Shown here: one piece after another, positions 53,819 to 63,012 of the stretch
How the letters are laid out: every line of letters begins with the position of its first letter
How positions within the stretch are numbered: the stretch's first letter is position 1
DNA from: Neogemmobacter tilapiae
GTDB lineage: Bacteria > Pseudomonadota > Alphaproteobacteria > Rhodobacterales > Rhodobacteraceae
Assembly (NCBI RefSeq): GCF_014652215.1
Contig: NZ_BMYJ01000014.1
Span: 1-64,000 of the forward strand
Reading direction: 5' to 3'
Length of the DNA: 64,000 nucleotides
Translations under genes and position numbers: made by a program
Notes under the pieces: model-generated
Told to the model about the DNA's origin: nothing
Databases searched by the model: none
What the model saw: the letters and a program-made list of their open reading frames with translations, nothing else

Positions 53819-54298
53819 ATGACCACCGAAATGGAAGCCGCCGACAAATTCTGGGACGCCCTGAAATCCGACCGGACCGTGATGCTGGGCCTGCCCGGCC
53901 GGGTGGACCCCCGCCCGATGACCGCCCTGACCCACGAAGACACGCCCGGCACGATCTGGATCTTCTCGGCCCACGGCAACGCCTTGGTCGACCAAAACCC
54001 GCAAGGCTCCTCGGCCCAGTTCACCTTCGCCAGCAAGAACCACGGCCTGTTCTCCACCGTGACCGGCCGCCTCACCCTCGACCACGACCGCGCGATGATC
54101 GAGGCCTTGTGGAACCCCTTCATCGCCGCCTGGTATGAGGGGAAAGAGGATCCGAAACTGGCCCTGCTGCGGTTCGACCCGGATCAGGCGCAGGTCTGGT
54201 TCGACGCGAACAGCCTGTTTGCTGGCATCAAGATGCTGCTGGGGATCGACCCCAAGCAGGATTATCAGGACAAGACCGCCACCATCCGGCTGGCCTAA
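53819..54298 (+). CDS. Pyridoxamine 5'-phosphate oxidase-like FMN-binding protein
   Basis: A 159-residue general-stress-protein-26-type flavin-binding split-barrel protein. It has AADKFWDALKSDRTVMLGLP at the start, a WIFSAHGNALVDQ strand and DPKLALLRFDPDQAQVWFDA near the end. A GGAAAGGAAAAACC ribosome-binding site precedes the ATG at 53819. Family members bind FMN/F420; substrate unknown. Its stop overlaps the stop of the convergent UbiH gene. Confidence 0.85.
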   Translation: MTTEMEAADKFWDALKSDRTVMLGLPGRVDPRPMTALTHEDTPGTIWIFSAHGNALVDQNPQGSSAQFTFASKNHGLFSTVTGRLTLDHDRAMIEALWNPFIAAWYEGKEDPKLALLRFDPDQAQVWFDANSLFAGIKMLLGIDPKQDYQDKTATIRLA

Positions 54299-55491
54299 CG
54301 AACCCCCAACCCGGCGCGCATCATCGCGCGCCGGACCGGGGCCAGCGCATAGAAAGCCCCCAAAGCCCCGGCCCGCAGATCGCGCAGGGGCTGGGCCTGC
54401 ACCATCGAGGCGCGGTTCAGCGCATCGATCCCTAGGGCGCGGGCATGAAACTCGGCCCAGCGGTGACGCTGATATTCGGCCAGCATCGCCGCGTCCCCCA
54501 GCCCCTCAGGCCGCGCCTGCGCCAGATCCAGCAGGCAGGCCAGATCAGCCAACGACATGTTCAGCCCTTGCGCCCCGATGGGCGGTACCACATGCGCCGC
54601 CTCGGCCATCAGGGCCGTTCTTTGTCCGATTAAACTATCGGCCAGCCGGGTGATGATCGGCCAGACCCCCCGCCGCGTGACCAAGGTCAGCGGCCCCAGA
54701 ATCCCGCAGGATCGCGTCAGCAATTCGACCTCGAACGCCGCCACCGGCAGGGCCGCCAGCCGCGCCGCCTCATCCCCGCGTTCCATCCAGACCACGGCGC
54801 TGGCGGGCACACCATCCCGGTCGGGCAGCGGAACCAGCGTGAAAGGCCCGCCGGAGCGGTGGATTTCGGTGGAAACTCCGGCATGGGGCAGGGGGTGGGT
54901 GACCGCAAAGGTCAGCGCCTTTTGCCCATAGGTCCAGGTCTTGGCCCCGATCCCCAAGGCCGCCCGGACCCCACTGTCGCGTCCGTCGGCCCCGATCAGA
55001 AGGCGGGCGGCAATCTGGCGGCCATCCGAGAGGCGCACCAAAGCCTCACCCTCGCGCGTGATGACGTCCGCCGTGGCGACCCCGGCCAGAAACCGCACAT
55101 TCGGCATTTCGGCCAGCCGCGCCAGCATTTCCCGCCGCAGCAGCCAGTTGGGAAGGTTCCAGCCAAAGGGCTGGTCCGACACTTCGGTGGCGTTGAAATC
55201 GCGGGTCAGGCGGGGTTTGGCCTCACGCCCGCCCGCGTCGATGATCCGCATGATCTGCAAGGGCGCGGCATGGGGCGCAAGGCGCGCCCAAAGGCCTGCC
55301 CTTTCCAACAGCTGCACGGAAGGGTGCAGAAAGGCTGTGGTGCGCAGGTCGGACCCCTGGGCAGCCTCTTCCGTGACAGGGGGCGCGGGGTCGACGCAGA
55401 TCACCCGAAAGCCCGCCGCGCCAAAAGCCGCCGCCGCCGTCAGCCCAGCGACCCCGCCGCCAGAGATAAGAAGATCGGTCGGTTCAGCCAT
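54295..55491 (-). CDS. UbiH/COQ6-family FAD-dependent hydroxylase
   Basis: A 398-residue flavoprotein monooxygenase. The Rossmann GxGxxG is LLISGGGVAGLTAAAAFGAA, RLLIGADGRDSGVRAALGIG is the DG motif, and LMAEAAHVVPPIGAQGLNMS is the second FAD motif, with Glu where most family members have Asp. Family members hydroxylate the ubiquinone ring. Its length and motif order fit ubiquinone biosynthesis; the exact position (C5 or C6) cannot be told. Genes for the HAD phosphatase are immediately upstream on the same strand. Confidence 0.85.
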   Translation of the reverse strand: MAEPTDLLISGGGVAGLTAAAAFGAAGFRVICVDPAPPVTEEAAQGSDLRTTAFLHPSVQLLERAGLWARLAPHAAPLQIMRIIDAGGREAKPRLTRDFNATEVSDQPFGWNLPNWLLRREMLARLAEMPNVRFLAGVATADVITREGEALVRLSDGRQIAARLLIGADGRDSGVRAALGIGAKTWTYGQKALTFAVTHPLPHAGVSTEIHRSGGPFTLVPLPDRDGVPASAVVWMERGDEAARLAALPVAAFEVELLTRSCGILGPLTLVTRRGVWPIITRLADSLIGQRTALMAEAAHVVPPIGAQGLNMSLADLACLLDLAQARPEGLGDAAMLAEYQRHRWAEFHARALGIDALNRASMVQAQPLRDLRAGALGAFYALAPVRRAMMRAGLGVR

Positions 55492-55503
55492 GGCTTTTGT
55501 CCT

Positions 55504-56154
55504 TTAGCCCAGCAGACGGCCCAGAAAACCGGTCAGGTCATCGGCATGGTGGTGAATGTGCGGGGCAGGCAGTGGATCGGGCGCGATATGCACCGTGCGC
55601 AGGCCCAGTTGATGTGGCACGATCAGATTGCGGGGGTCATCCTCGAACATCGCGGCACGGGCGGGGTTCAACCCGTCGCGGGCAAAGACCGTCCCATAGG
55701 CCTGGGCCGAGGGTTTCGGGTGAAATCCTGCCTCCTCCACCCCATACAAGGCATCGAAAAGGCCGCTCAGGCCACGCGCGGCCAGCACCTCATGCGCATA
55801 GGGCACGGTGGCATTGGTAAAGATGATCTTGCGGCCGGGCAGGGCGGCGATGTGGGCGGCAAGGATTTCATCGCGGGGAAGTTCTGTGAAATCAATGCGA
55901 TGCACATCGTGCAGATAGGGGCTGGGGTCAATTTGGTGTTCAGCCATCAGCCCTGCCAGCGTCGTGCCATACAGATCCCAATAATGCTGGCGCAGATGGT
56001 TGGCGCGGTCACGGTCCACCGACAGGGCCTGCATGACCCAATCGGTCATCTTCACCTCGATCTGGTCGAACAGCCGGTGCTTGGGCGGGTAAAGCGTGTT
56101 GTCCAGGTCAAAGACCCAGGTGTCGACATGTGCGAAATCGGCGGCGATGTTCAT
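55504..56154 (-). CDS. HAD-family pyrimidine 5'-nucleotidase
   Basis: A 216-residue HAD hydrolase starting at the ATG at 56154 (MNIAADFAHVDT). Motif I is TWVFDLDNTLYPPKHRLFDQ (nucleophilic Asp), motif II FTNATVPYAHEVLA, and motif III/IV FHPKPSAQAYGTVFARDG plus MFEDDPRNLIVPHQLGLRTV. The pattern is of the SDT1-like nucleotidases. It dephosphorylates small phosphoesters such as UMP; the exact substrate is inferred from family. Confidence 0.88.
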   Translation of the reverse strand: MNIAADFAHVDTWVFDLDNTLYPPKHRLFDQIEVKMTDWVMQALSVDRDRANHLRQHYWDLYGTTLAGLMAEHQIDPSPYLHDVHRIDFTELPRDEILAAHIAALPGRKIIFTNATVPYAHEVLAARGLSGLFDALYGVEEAGFHPKPSAQAYGTVFARDGLNPARAAMFEDDPRNLIVPHQLGLRTVHIAPDPLPAPHIHHHADDLTGFLGRLLG

Positions 56155-56238
56155 GCGCCTGTTCTGCATCCGGGGCGCGGCGCTTGCAAGGGGCGGGGGC
56201 ATTGCCTAGGGTCTGGCGACCTTGGGGAGGGGCCGGTT

Positions 56239-56874
56239 TTGCAGAAAGACGCCTATACGCTGATACTGGAACTGATCGAGGCGGGGCAATTCCGGCCCGG
56301 CGACCGGCTGGTCGAATCGGAACTGGCCGACCGGTTGGGCGTCAGCCGGACCCCGGTGCGCGAGGCTTTGCAGCGGCTGGAGACGCAGGCAATGCTGTCG
56401 CGCGACGGGCGAAGCCTGATCGTCGCCTCTTTGGATCACAATCAATTGGCCGAACTCTACGCGGTGCGGGCCGAGTTGGAAGGGTTGGCGGCGCGGTTGG
56501 CGGCGCGGCACGCGACCGAGGAAGAGATTCGGGTTTTACAAGGCATGGTCCAAGAGGACCGCGCCTTGCAGGGAGGCGATCCGCGCGCGCTGAGCCGGGC
56601 GAACAAAAGGTTCCACCGGCAGATTCACCTGGCCTCACACAACCGGTTTCTGGTGCAGCAACTGGATCTGGTGCATCGCTCGATGGCCTTGATGGCGAAC
56701 ACATCCTTTGCGGCCGAAGGGCGGGATACGGTAGCGTTGGACGAACATGCGGCCATCGTGACAGCCATCGCCGAAGGCGATGCCGAAGCGGCGGCAGCTG
56801 CGCTCAAGACCCATATTTCCAAAGCCTATGAAACGCGGCTGCGGGTCGATGCCGGGGAATTGAAGCTGCGTTAA
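56239..56874 (+). CDS. GntR/FCD-family transcriptional regulator
   Basis: A 211-residue repressor starting at TTG 56239, preceded by GGGGAGGGG. The wHTH is PGDRLVESELADRLGVSRTP, followed by VREALQRLETQ. The C-terminal FCD ligand domain has RANKRFHRQIHLASHNRFLV (metal-binding His pair) and LDEHAAIVTAIAEGDAEA. FCD proteins often sense dicarboxylic acids. It is divergent from the HAD gene. Its stop overlaps that of the convergent glycosyltransferase gene by 4 bases. Confidence 0.88.
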   Translation: MQKDAYTLILELIEAGQFRPGDRLVESELADRLGVSRTPVREALQRLETQAMLSRDGRSLIVASLDHNQLAELYAVRAELEGLAARLAARHATEEEIRVLQGMVQEDRALQGGDPRALSRANKRFHRQIHLASHNRFLVQQLDLVHRSMALMANTSFAAEGRDTVALDEHAAIVTAIAEGDAEAAAAALKTHISKAYETRLRVDAGELKLR

Positions 56875-58760
56875 TGGTCGAACAATCCGTGCTGGGTCTT
56901 GTCCCAATAGAAGGGTTTCACCAGCATTTCCCAGAACGCCTTATAGGCGGCGAGGGTGGCCAAGGGGAAATAAAGGTGCTGCATCAGCACCCAAGCGGCG
57001 GACATCTTTTGCCCGGACAGTTTCAACCCGATCCAGCCACCGACCAGCAAGGCGGCCTCGGACCAAAGGAACGCCCAGCCGATCCATTGGCCCGCGTTGG
57101 TGGGCAGCATCGCGAGCACCGGATGGCCAAAGCCAAGCGGTAGCGCCCAGAAGGATAGCAGCAGCGGGGCCAGCAGGAATTGCGACAGGGTGGTTAAGAA
57201 AAACACCTGAAAGCCCAAGAATTTCCACCAACCCAATTGCCGCAGCAGCAGGCCTGGGCTGCGCATATGGACAGCATAGGTCATCATGTAACCCTTCAGC
57301 CAGCGCGAGCGTTGCTTGATCCAAGGGATCACCCGGCAATTCGCCTCTTCGCCCGTGACCGTGCCGATGAGTTCGGTGCGGTAACCATGCCGGGCCAGAC
57401 GCATGCCCAGATCGGCATCCTCGGTCACGTTATGCGCGTCCCATCCGCCCAGTTTTTCAAGGGCCGCACGGCGGAAGAACAGCGTCGTCCCCCCCAGCGG
57501 CACGGCCAGACCCAGCCGCGCCAGACCGGGCAGCATCAGGCGGAACCAAGCGGCATATTCGACGGTAAAACAGCGCGACAGCCAATTGGTGGTGGGATTG
57601 TAGAAATCTAGGATGCCTTGCAGGCAGGCGACCTCGGCCCCACGGGCATGGAAACGGGCGACCACCTTGCGGATCTGGTCGGGGTCGGGGGCATCTTCGG
57701 CGTCATAGATGCCGACGATACTGCCACGGCAACGGTCCAGCGCATGGTTCAGAGCGCGGGGCTTGGTCTTCAGCCCGCCCTGCGGCACGACGACCACCCG
57801 CATCCAGCGGGGCAGCGCCGCGGCCTTCAGCGCGCGGCGGGTGATTTGATCATCTTCCTCGACCACCAAAAGGATATCGAGCAAATCACGTGGGTAATCC
57901 AGCCTTTCCAGACGGGACACCAGCCGCGCGGCGATGCTTTCCTCGCGGTAAAGCGGCACCATGACGGACACGACCGGCAGACGCGCGATGATCGGTCTTG
58001 GCCCTTCGCGGCGGGCGGGGAAAAGGGCGGCCAGCATGGCGGCGGATTTTAGCAGGGTTGCAAGGACAAGGGTCAGCACAGCCCAAAGCGTCAAGGCCAC
58101 CAGTGTGATCTGCGGCAGGATCACAAGCCCCGCCATCAGCATCAACAGCCCCAGACATAGCCAGATCGGCAACGCCCCGCGCGCCAGCGATCGGCAGCTT
58201 TCGCTTTCGTCCACTCGCTCCTGCGCCGCCCTGTCCAGCGCCGCACCGCGCAGGGAAAGCACAGATTCCGCAATGGTCTCGGCGCTGGCCAAAGCGGGCA
58301 TGACCTGACCGAACAGCGCCTCAAGATGAGATTTATGCCGCAGGAAAACCTCTGCCTCGGCCACGATCACGACGGTCCCGCCGCCCGTCTCCCGCCAGGG
58401 CAGAATCATCTCGCGCAGCGCAAGGCTTGGCCCCCAACGATCCAGTAAACGACAATCGGGCGGCTGGCTGATGGGGTCAATGACCGGCAGGCCCCAGATA
58501 TGCGCCTTCAGCAGGGTCATTTCGGCCCGGCTCAGCACCTTGTGCGCAACAAGCAGATCCTCCAGTCTTTCCTGCCCGTGATGATGCCGGGCCAAGGCCG
58601 CCACCAAATCGTCACTGCCGACCATGCCGTTGGCCAGCAGTCGACGCCCCAGCATCAACGCGGGCAAGCTAGGTTTCGACGGCGGAACAATCGGGCGCGG
58701 CAAAACCGGGGCATCATTGCTCCAAGCCGCAGGCAAAATTTTCAGACCTTCAACGCTCAT
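56871..58760 (-). CDS. Membrane glycosyltransferase (GT2) with MshE-like N-terminal domain
   Basis: A 629-residue protein starting at the ATG at 58760 (GAGGG precedes it). Residues 30-140 resemble the type II secretion/MshEN N-terminal domain (MLGRRLLANGMVGSDDLVAA). Two membrane helices follow (about 195-240). The GT2 core has VSVMVPLYREESIAARLVSR, VVEEDDQITRRALKAAALPR (DxD-like), DAEDAPDPDQIR and IKQRSRWLKGYMMTYAVHMR (QxxRW, typical for processive synthases). C-terminal helices end LVKPFYWDKTQHGLFDH. It probably makes an exopolysaccharide; MshEN domains bind c-di-GMP in relatives, so control by that messenger is possible. Confidence 0.88.
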   Translation of the reverse strand: MSVEGLKILPAAWSNDAPVLPRPIVPPSKPSLPALMLGRRLLANGMVGSDDLVAALARHHHGQERLEDLLVAHKVLSRAEMTLLKAHIWGLPVIDPISQPPDCRLLDRWGPSLALREMILPWRETGGGTVVIVAEAEVFLRHKSHLEALFGQVMPALASAETIAESVLSLRGAALDRAAQERVDESESCRSLARGALPIWLCLGLLMLMAGLVILPQITLVALTLWAVLTLVLATLLKSAAMLAALFPARREGPRPIIARLPVVSVMVPLYREESIAARLVSRLERLDYPRDLLDILLVVEEDDQITRRALKAAALPRWMRVVVVPQGGLKTKPRALNHALDRCRGSIVGIYDAEDAPDPDQIRKVVARFHARGAEVACLQGILDFYNPTTNWLSRCFTVEYAAWFRLMLPGLARLGLAVPLGGTTLFFRRAALEKLGGWDAHNVTEDADLGMRLARHGYRTELIGTVTGEEANCRVIPWIKQRSRWLKGYMMTYAVHMRSPGLLLRQLGWWKFLGFQVFFLTTLSQFLLAPLLLSFWALPLGFGHPVLAMLPTNAGQWIGWAFLWSEAALLVGGWIGLKLSGQKMSAAWVLMQHLYFPLATLAAYKAFWEMLVKPFYWDKTQHGLFDH

Positions 58761-58934
58761 CTCAGCCCTCACCGGATCGGTTCAGGTTGGGGCAACGAGT
58801 ATTAAGTCAGGGTAAAGATGCGGTTAAAGCCGTGCCGTGCCGTGCTGCTGGCGCGGCTTTTCCACAAGTTTTCCGAAAATTTTTAATAAATTGGCGCGCC
58901 CCGGCCCGCTGACCAGAGCGCAGCCCGAATCGCC

Positions 58935-60098
58935 TCAGGCCGCGCGGCGGGCGCGGATCGCATCGGCAAAGCGGTGGAACAGGTAATAGCTGTCCTGCGG
59001 GCCGGGGCTGGCCTCGGGGTGGTATTGCACCGAAAACACCGGCTTGCCCTCCACCGCGATGCCGCAGTTCGACCCGTCGAACAGCGAGACATGGGTTTCC
59101 ATAACGCCTTTGGGCAGGGTCTGGCTGTCCACCGTAAAGCCGTGGTTCATCGAGGTGATTTCCACCTTGCCCGTCGTCACATCCTTGACGGGATGGTTCG
59201 CCCCATGATGCCCGTGGTTCATCTTCAGCGTCCGCCCGCCCAAGGCCAAGGCCAGCATCTGATGGCCCAGACAAATGCCGAACACCGGCAGATCAGCGGC
59301 CAGAACCCCCTGAATCATCGGCACGGCATATTCCCCCGTCGCCGCCGGATCGCCCGGACCGTTCGACAGGAACACGCCTTCGGGGTTCAGGGCCAGCACA
59401 TCCTCGGCGGTCGCCGTTGCGGGCAGAACCGTCACGTCGCAACCGGCGCTGGCAAGGCAACGCAGGATGTTCCGCTTGGCGCCATAGTCAATCGCCACAA
59501 CCCGCAGACCGGCACCTTCGCGCCGCGTATAACCCTCAGGCCAGGCCCAAAGCTGTTCGTCCCAGCGATAGGATTGCGTGCAGGACACGTCTTTCGCCAG
59601 ATCAAGGCCAACCAGCCCTTTCCAGCCCCGCGCCTTGGCCACCAGGGCTTCGATGTCGAAATTTCCGGCCGGATCATGCGCCAAGGCCACATGCGGCGCA
59701 CCTTGCTGCCGGATCGCTCGCGTCAGTCGCCGCGTGTCGATGCCGCCAATGCCGATCCGCCCCTTGGCCGCAAGCCAGCTTTCCAGATCGGCTGTCGAAC
59801 GCCAGTTTGACGGTTCGGTCGGATCCCACTTCACCACCATCCCAGCGGCGACGGGTTCGGCGGTTTCGTCATCTTCAGACGTTGTGCCGGTGTTGCCCAC
59901 ATGCGGGAAGGTAAAGGTCACGACCTGCCCGGCATAAGACGGGTCCGTCATGATTTCCTGATAGCCGGTCATCGCGGTGTTAAACACCAGTTCTGCCACG
60001 GTTTCCCCGACGGCGCCAAAGCCACGGCCATAAAAGACAGTCCCATCCGACAAGGCGATGCAGGCGGTCGGTTTCGCAAGCGGTTGGCTGGCGTTCAT
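58935..60098 (-). CDS. carA: Carbamoyl-phosphate synthase small subunit
   Basis: A 387-residue glutamine amidotransferase subunit. The N-terminal CPSase small-chain domain has FNTAMTGYQEIMTDPSYAGQ. The class I glutaminase part has FGICLGHQMLALALGG with the nucleophile Cys (about residue 280), NHGFTVDSQTLPKGVMETHV with the His and the C-terminal FSVQYHPEASPGPQDSYYLF. It makes ammonia for carbamoyl phosphate in arginine and pyrimidine synthesis. carB is not in the window. Confidence 0.97.
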   Translation of the reverse strand: MNASQPLAKPTACIALSDGTVFYGRGFGAVGETVAELVFNTAMTGYQEIMTDPSYAGQVVTFTFPHVGNTGTTSEDDETAEPVAAGMVVKWDPTEPSNWRSTADLESWLAAKGRIGIGGIDTRRLTRAIRQQGAPHVALAHDPAGNFDIEALVAKARGWKGLVGLDLAKDVSCTQSYRWDEQLWAWPEGYTRREGAGLRVVAIDYGAKRNILRCLASAGCDVTVLPATATAEDVLALNPEGVFLSNGPGDPAATGEYAVPMIQGVLAADLPVFGICLGHQMLALALGGRTLKMNHGHHGANHPVKDVTTGKVEITSMNHGFTVDSQTLPKGVMETHVSLFDGSNCGIAVEGKPVFSVQYHPEASPGPQDSYYLFHRFADAIRARRAA

Positions 60099-60276
60099 CG
60101 GGCGACTCCTATGGCTAAACGGGCCGGAAACTACGGGCGGGGGGGCTTGGGGTCAAGGGGAAAGCGGAAATGAAATTTCCAATGTAATCAAATGCTTAAA
60201 TAAAATCGCTGCCGTTGCCCTTGGCCGGGTGAACCTGTATGATCGCCTTGGGTGTGGGGATCACAAGGGGTATCCC

Positions 60277-60735
60277 ATGAATTTGCGCGACAGGCTTCAG
60301 GCCGAGTTGAAAGAGGCCATGAAGGCCAAGGCGGCAGACAGGCTGTCGACATTGCGGCTGATCAACGCCGCCATCAAAGACCGCGAGATTGCAGCGCGGG
60401 GCGAGGCCGAGGCTCAGGAAATCGGTGAGGCCGACATCATGGCCATTCTGGGCAAGATGGTAAAGCAGCGTCAGGAAAGTGCCCGCGCCTATGAAGAGGG
60501 CGGGCGACTGGAACTGGCCGAAAAAGAGCTGAACGAAATCAGCGTGATCGGGGAATTTCTGCCGCGCCAACTGGATGCGGCCGAGGTTGACGCGGCCATT
60601 GCGGCGGCGATTGCCGAGGCGGGCGCGACCAGCATCCGCGACATGGGCAAGGTGATGGCCGTCTTGAAAGGCAAATACACCGGCCAAATGGATTTCACGG
60701 CGGTGGGCCCTGCGGTCAAGAACAAACTGGGTTAA
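60277..60735 (+). CDS. GatB/YqeY domain protein
   Basis: A 152-residue protein starting at the ATG at 60277. It begins MNLRDRLQAELKEAMKAKAA and has RLSTLRLINAAIKDREIAAR and AGATSIRDMGKVMAVLKGKY. YqeY proteins share the tail domain of amidotransferase subunit GatB and probably bind tRNA. It is commonly linked to carA in this group and is divergent here. AAGGGGTATCCC precedes the ATG. Confidence 0.93.
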   Translation: MNLRDRLQAELKEAMKAKAADRLSTLRLINAAIKDREIAARGEAEAQEIGEADIMAILGKMVKQRQESARAYEEGGRLELAEKELNEISVIGEFLPRQLDAAEVDAAIAAAIAEAGATSIRDMGKVMAVLKGKYTGQMDFTAVGPAVKNKLG

Positions 60736-61118
60736 ACCGGGATGATCAGGCAGGTTGCGCTGGTCCCGCTGGCGCAATCTGTTTCGCAGGCGGCGATCTG
60801 CGCCTGCAAATCGGCGGCCACGGCCATCAGTGTGGCAATCTGCTTTTGAACGCGGGCCAACTGCTGCTGGGTCAACGACAGGCTGGGCGCACAATCGGCG
60901 CTTTCGGCCAGCAACCGCGCGATGTCTTTCAGCGAATAGCCAAGGGCGCGACGGGTGCGGATGAAATGCAACCGCTGGCGATCCGCCGGGCCATAGCGCC
61001 TTTGGTTGCCCTCGCCACGCGCGGCTTTTGGCAAAAGGCCGATGTCTTCATAATAGCGGATGGTGGGGGCAGGGGTTCCGGTCAGGCGGGAGAGTTCCCC
61101 GATGGGCAGGGCGCACAA
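60732..61118 (-). CDS. MerR-family metal-responsive regulator
   Basis: A 128-residue MerR protein. The wHTH is IGELSRLTGTPAPTIRYYED, then NQRRYGPADRQRLHFIRTRR, with the dimer helix from residue 75. The C-terminal Cys residues (ESADCAP, ACETDCASGTSATC) are placed as metal ligands. A TTG at 61118 is the probable start. It is divergent from the small-membrane-protein operon and shares a 19-bp-spaced promoter-operator (61148-61178). The specific metal is not certain; Hg, Zn or Cd are candidates. Confidence 0.88.
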   Translation of the reverse strand: MCALPIGELSRLTGTPAPTIRYYEDIGLLPKAARGEGNQRRYGPADRQRLHFIRTRRALGYSLKDIARLLAESADCAPSLSLTQQQLARVQKQIATLMAVAADLQAQIAACETDCASGTSATCLIIPV

Positions 61119-61147
61119 GATCGTGATCCTTTCGGGTGGCGGGGGGC

Positions 61148-61178
61148 TTGAATCTCAAGTTACTTGAAGGGGCATCTT
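61148..61178 (+). promoter_or_regulatory. MerR-type promoter/operator
   Basis: The dyad TCAAGT-T-ACTTGA (61155-61167) lies between a TTGAAT-like -35 (61148-61153) and CATCTT (61173-61178) separated by 19 bases. MerR regulators activate such over-long spacers. It fires toward the membrane-protein genes at 61206. Confidence 0.7.
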
Positions 61179-61205
61179 CGGTCCATTCACGAAAAGGAGT
61201 GGCGG

Positions 61206-61478
61206 ATGGACAAGGCAAAGACGGGGATGTTGGTGGGGGCCGCCTGTGTGGCGGCTTGTGCGGGGGCGGGCCTTTGGCCGCTGGTTCTGGGTGGGGCCGC
61301 TGCGGGGGGGCTTTTGGGCTGGATAGGCGGCGAAATCGCCATCCTGCTGGCCCTTTTGCCGGTGGCGGGCGGCTATTGGCTTTGGCGGCGACAGCCACGA
61401 AAGGCGGCTTGCGCCTGCCCACCGGATGGGGGATGCCAGACGGGTGACGCTTGCGATGTGCCGCGCCTGAAAGGCTGA
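61206..61478 (+). CDS. Small Cys-rich two-helix membrane protein, possible metal transporter
   Basis: A 90-residue protein starting at the ATG at 61206, after AAGGAG. Two predicted helices (residues 8-28 and 32-60) hold [20 protein letters not shown] with a CxxxC motif, and the tail has CACPPDGGC and CDV. The layout resembles the small mercury transporters (MerF/MerT type) but the sequence match is weak; a metal-transport role is inference from structure and the MerR regulator. The YnfA gene starts three bases after its stop. Confidence 0.65.
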   Translation: MDKAKTGMLVGAACVAACAGAGLWPLVLGGAAAGGLLGWIGGEIAILLALLPVAGGYWLWRRQPRKAACACPPDGGCQTGDACDVPRLKG

Positions 61479-61480
61479 CC

Positions 61481-61804
61481 TTGAACCTCGTGATCTTTCC
61501 CCTTGCCGCCTTGGCCGAAATTGCCGGATGCTTTGCTGTCTGGGCGGTTTGGCGGCTGGGGGCCTCACCCCTGTGGCTGATCCCCGGCTTGGCGGCTTTG
61601 GCTGTCTTTGCGGGCTTGCTGGCCCTTTCGGAGAGTGATGCTGCCGGACGCACCTTTGCGGCTTATGGCGGGGTTTATGTGGCCGCGTCTCTGGCTTGGC
61701 TTTGGGCGGTCGAGGGGCGCTTGCCGGACCGCTGGGATCTGATCGGCGCGGGTCTGTGTCTGGCGGGGGCCGCCGTGATCCTTTGGGGGCCGCGCGGGGC
61801 CTAG
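61481..61804 (+). CDS. YnfA-family (UPF0060) membrane protein
   Basis: A 107-residue four-helix protein of the small multidrug/SMR-like YnfA group, full length. It starts at TTG 61481 ([20 protein letters not shown]) and has [20 protein letters not shown] near the C-terminus, followed by [14 protein letters not shown]. It is the second gene of the MerR-controlled operon and may export cations. Its stop overlaps the convergent DUF2244 gene. Confidence 0.9.
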   Translation: MNLVIFPLAALAEIAGCFAVWAVWRLGASPLWLIPGLAALAVFAGLLALSESDAAGRTFAAYGGVYVAASLAWLWAVEGRLPDRWDLIGAGLCLAGAAVILWGPRGA

Positions 61805-62268
61805 CGGCGTAGGGCTGCCTGCAATTCGGCGTGCAGTGCGACACGTTCGCCTTCGGACAGGAAGCGGCCGAGTTCCACCTCGCGCGGGCCGCCTTGCAGG
61901 GTCAGATATTGCGGCACGGGTCCTTGCGTGGGGTGCAGCACGGGCCGCACCCAATAGCGGTTGGCCTGCCATTCCCTATAAAAGTCGCCCGGCCCGCGCC
62001 GGATAAGGGTCATCTGTTCGGTGCCAAGGGACAGGTCTTCGACGATCACGCCACGCTGCCAGCTGATGCGCAGGGCAAACCACATTGCGGCCAGCGCCAG
62101 ACCCAGAAACCCCAGCATCACCCACATCGCGCCAAGGCCGATCAGCGACAGCAGTGGCAGGGCCATCAGCGCAGCGGTTCCCCCGACAAAAACGACAAAG
62201 CCCTGCGGCTTTAACGCGCGATGCGGCCAAAGGCGCAGATGCTGGGGTGTGGTCCACTGGTAGGGCAT
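61801..62268 (-). CDS. DUF2244 membrane protein
   Basis: A 155-residue protein with two membrane helices ([20 protein letters not shown] and [20 protein letters not shown]) and a cytoplasmic beta-rich tail ([20 protein letters not shown]). DUF2244 members frequently lie near cytochrome oxidase genes in Rhodobacteraceae, as here (ctaD upstream). Function unknown. Confidence 0.87.
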   Translation of the reverse strand: MPYQWTTPQHLRLWPHRALKPQGFVVFVGGTAALMALPLLSLIGLGAMWVMLGFLGLALAAMWFALRISWQRGVIVEDLSLGTEQMTLIRRGPGDFYREWQANRYWVRPVLHPTQGPVPQYLTLQGGPREVELGRFLSEGERVALHAELQAALRR

Positions 62269-62271
62269 GGC

Positions 62272-62994
62272 TTACCCCTCCCACCCGGTTTCCTGCCGGA
62301 ACCGCTTCGCCCATGCGGCGCTTTCGGCATTCGCCATCCGCTGATTGGGCGCAAGGATTGGCAGCGCTGGGTCCAGCAAATCCATATTGTGCAACAACTG
62401 GCGCACCGTTTCCGCCGGATCAGCCGAAAACGCCTCATAGATCAGCGTCTCGGGCGTGATGCCGTTGCTGTGAAACCAGTCTAGCCACTGCGCATTCCCC
62501 GCCGCCGCCTCGGCCATGAAGGTGCGGATGCGGTCGGCGTCGTATTGCGGTTCCTGCACCGCCTTGGCCGCGCTCCCATCCCTGTGCCAAACCTGCGTCT
62601 GTTCCGCCTTCAGCCGCGAAATGGCTTGGGCCAATGCGTCCTGACGGTGGATGTAAACATAGCGGCAAGGGCCAAAGGCCCGGTTGAACAGCGCGGCATC
62701 ACCCTGAACCTGTGGGAACATGCCCTGCAATTCTGCAAGCAAAGGCGTAAGGGTGGGGGCCTGAATGCGCAACGCCCCGACGCCGTTGGGGGTCATCCCG
62801 GCCTTGCGGACAGACGCCAGATAGTCGCCCGCGCCATGGTTCGCGGCCAACCCCCATTTTCGCGCATAATACGCCCGATCCTCGGCGCGATACCAGGATT
62901 CCGGTTGGCCGCAGACACCCGACGACGCCAGCAGTGAACAAAGCAACGTGCTGCCCACACGGGGCGTCGTGCACAGGATCAGGGTAAAGGCCAT
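62272..62994 (-). CDS. Stf0-type sulfotransferase
   Basis: A 240-residue PAPS-dependent sulfotransferase starting at the ATG at 62994. The PAPS loop is LILCTTPRVGSTLLCSLLAS (residues 4-23), and RYVYIHRQDALAQAISRLKA is the 3'-phosphate binding strand and helix. YDADRIRTFMAEAAAGNAQW and ETLIYEAFSADPAETVRQLL complete the Stf0 pattern. Stf0 sulfates trehalose in mycobacteria; the alphaproteobacterial substrate is unknown. It ends 3 bases before the DUF2244 start. Confidence 0.88.
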   Translation of the reverse strand: MAFTLILCTTPRVGSTLLCSLLASSGVCGQPESWYRAEDRAYYARKWGLAANHGAGDYLASVRKAGMTPNGVGALRIQAPTLTPLLAELQGMFPQVQGDAALFNRAFGPCRYVYIHRQDALAQAISRLKAEQTQVWHRDGSAAKAVQEPQYDADRIRTFMAEAAAGNAQWLDWFHSNGITPETLIYEAFSADPAETVRQLLHNMDLLDPALPILAPNQRMANAESAAWAKRFRQETGWEG

Positions 62995-63012
62995 CGCGCA
63001 TTCCAATGCAAA

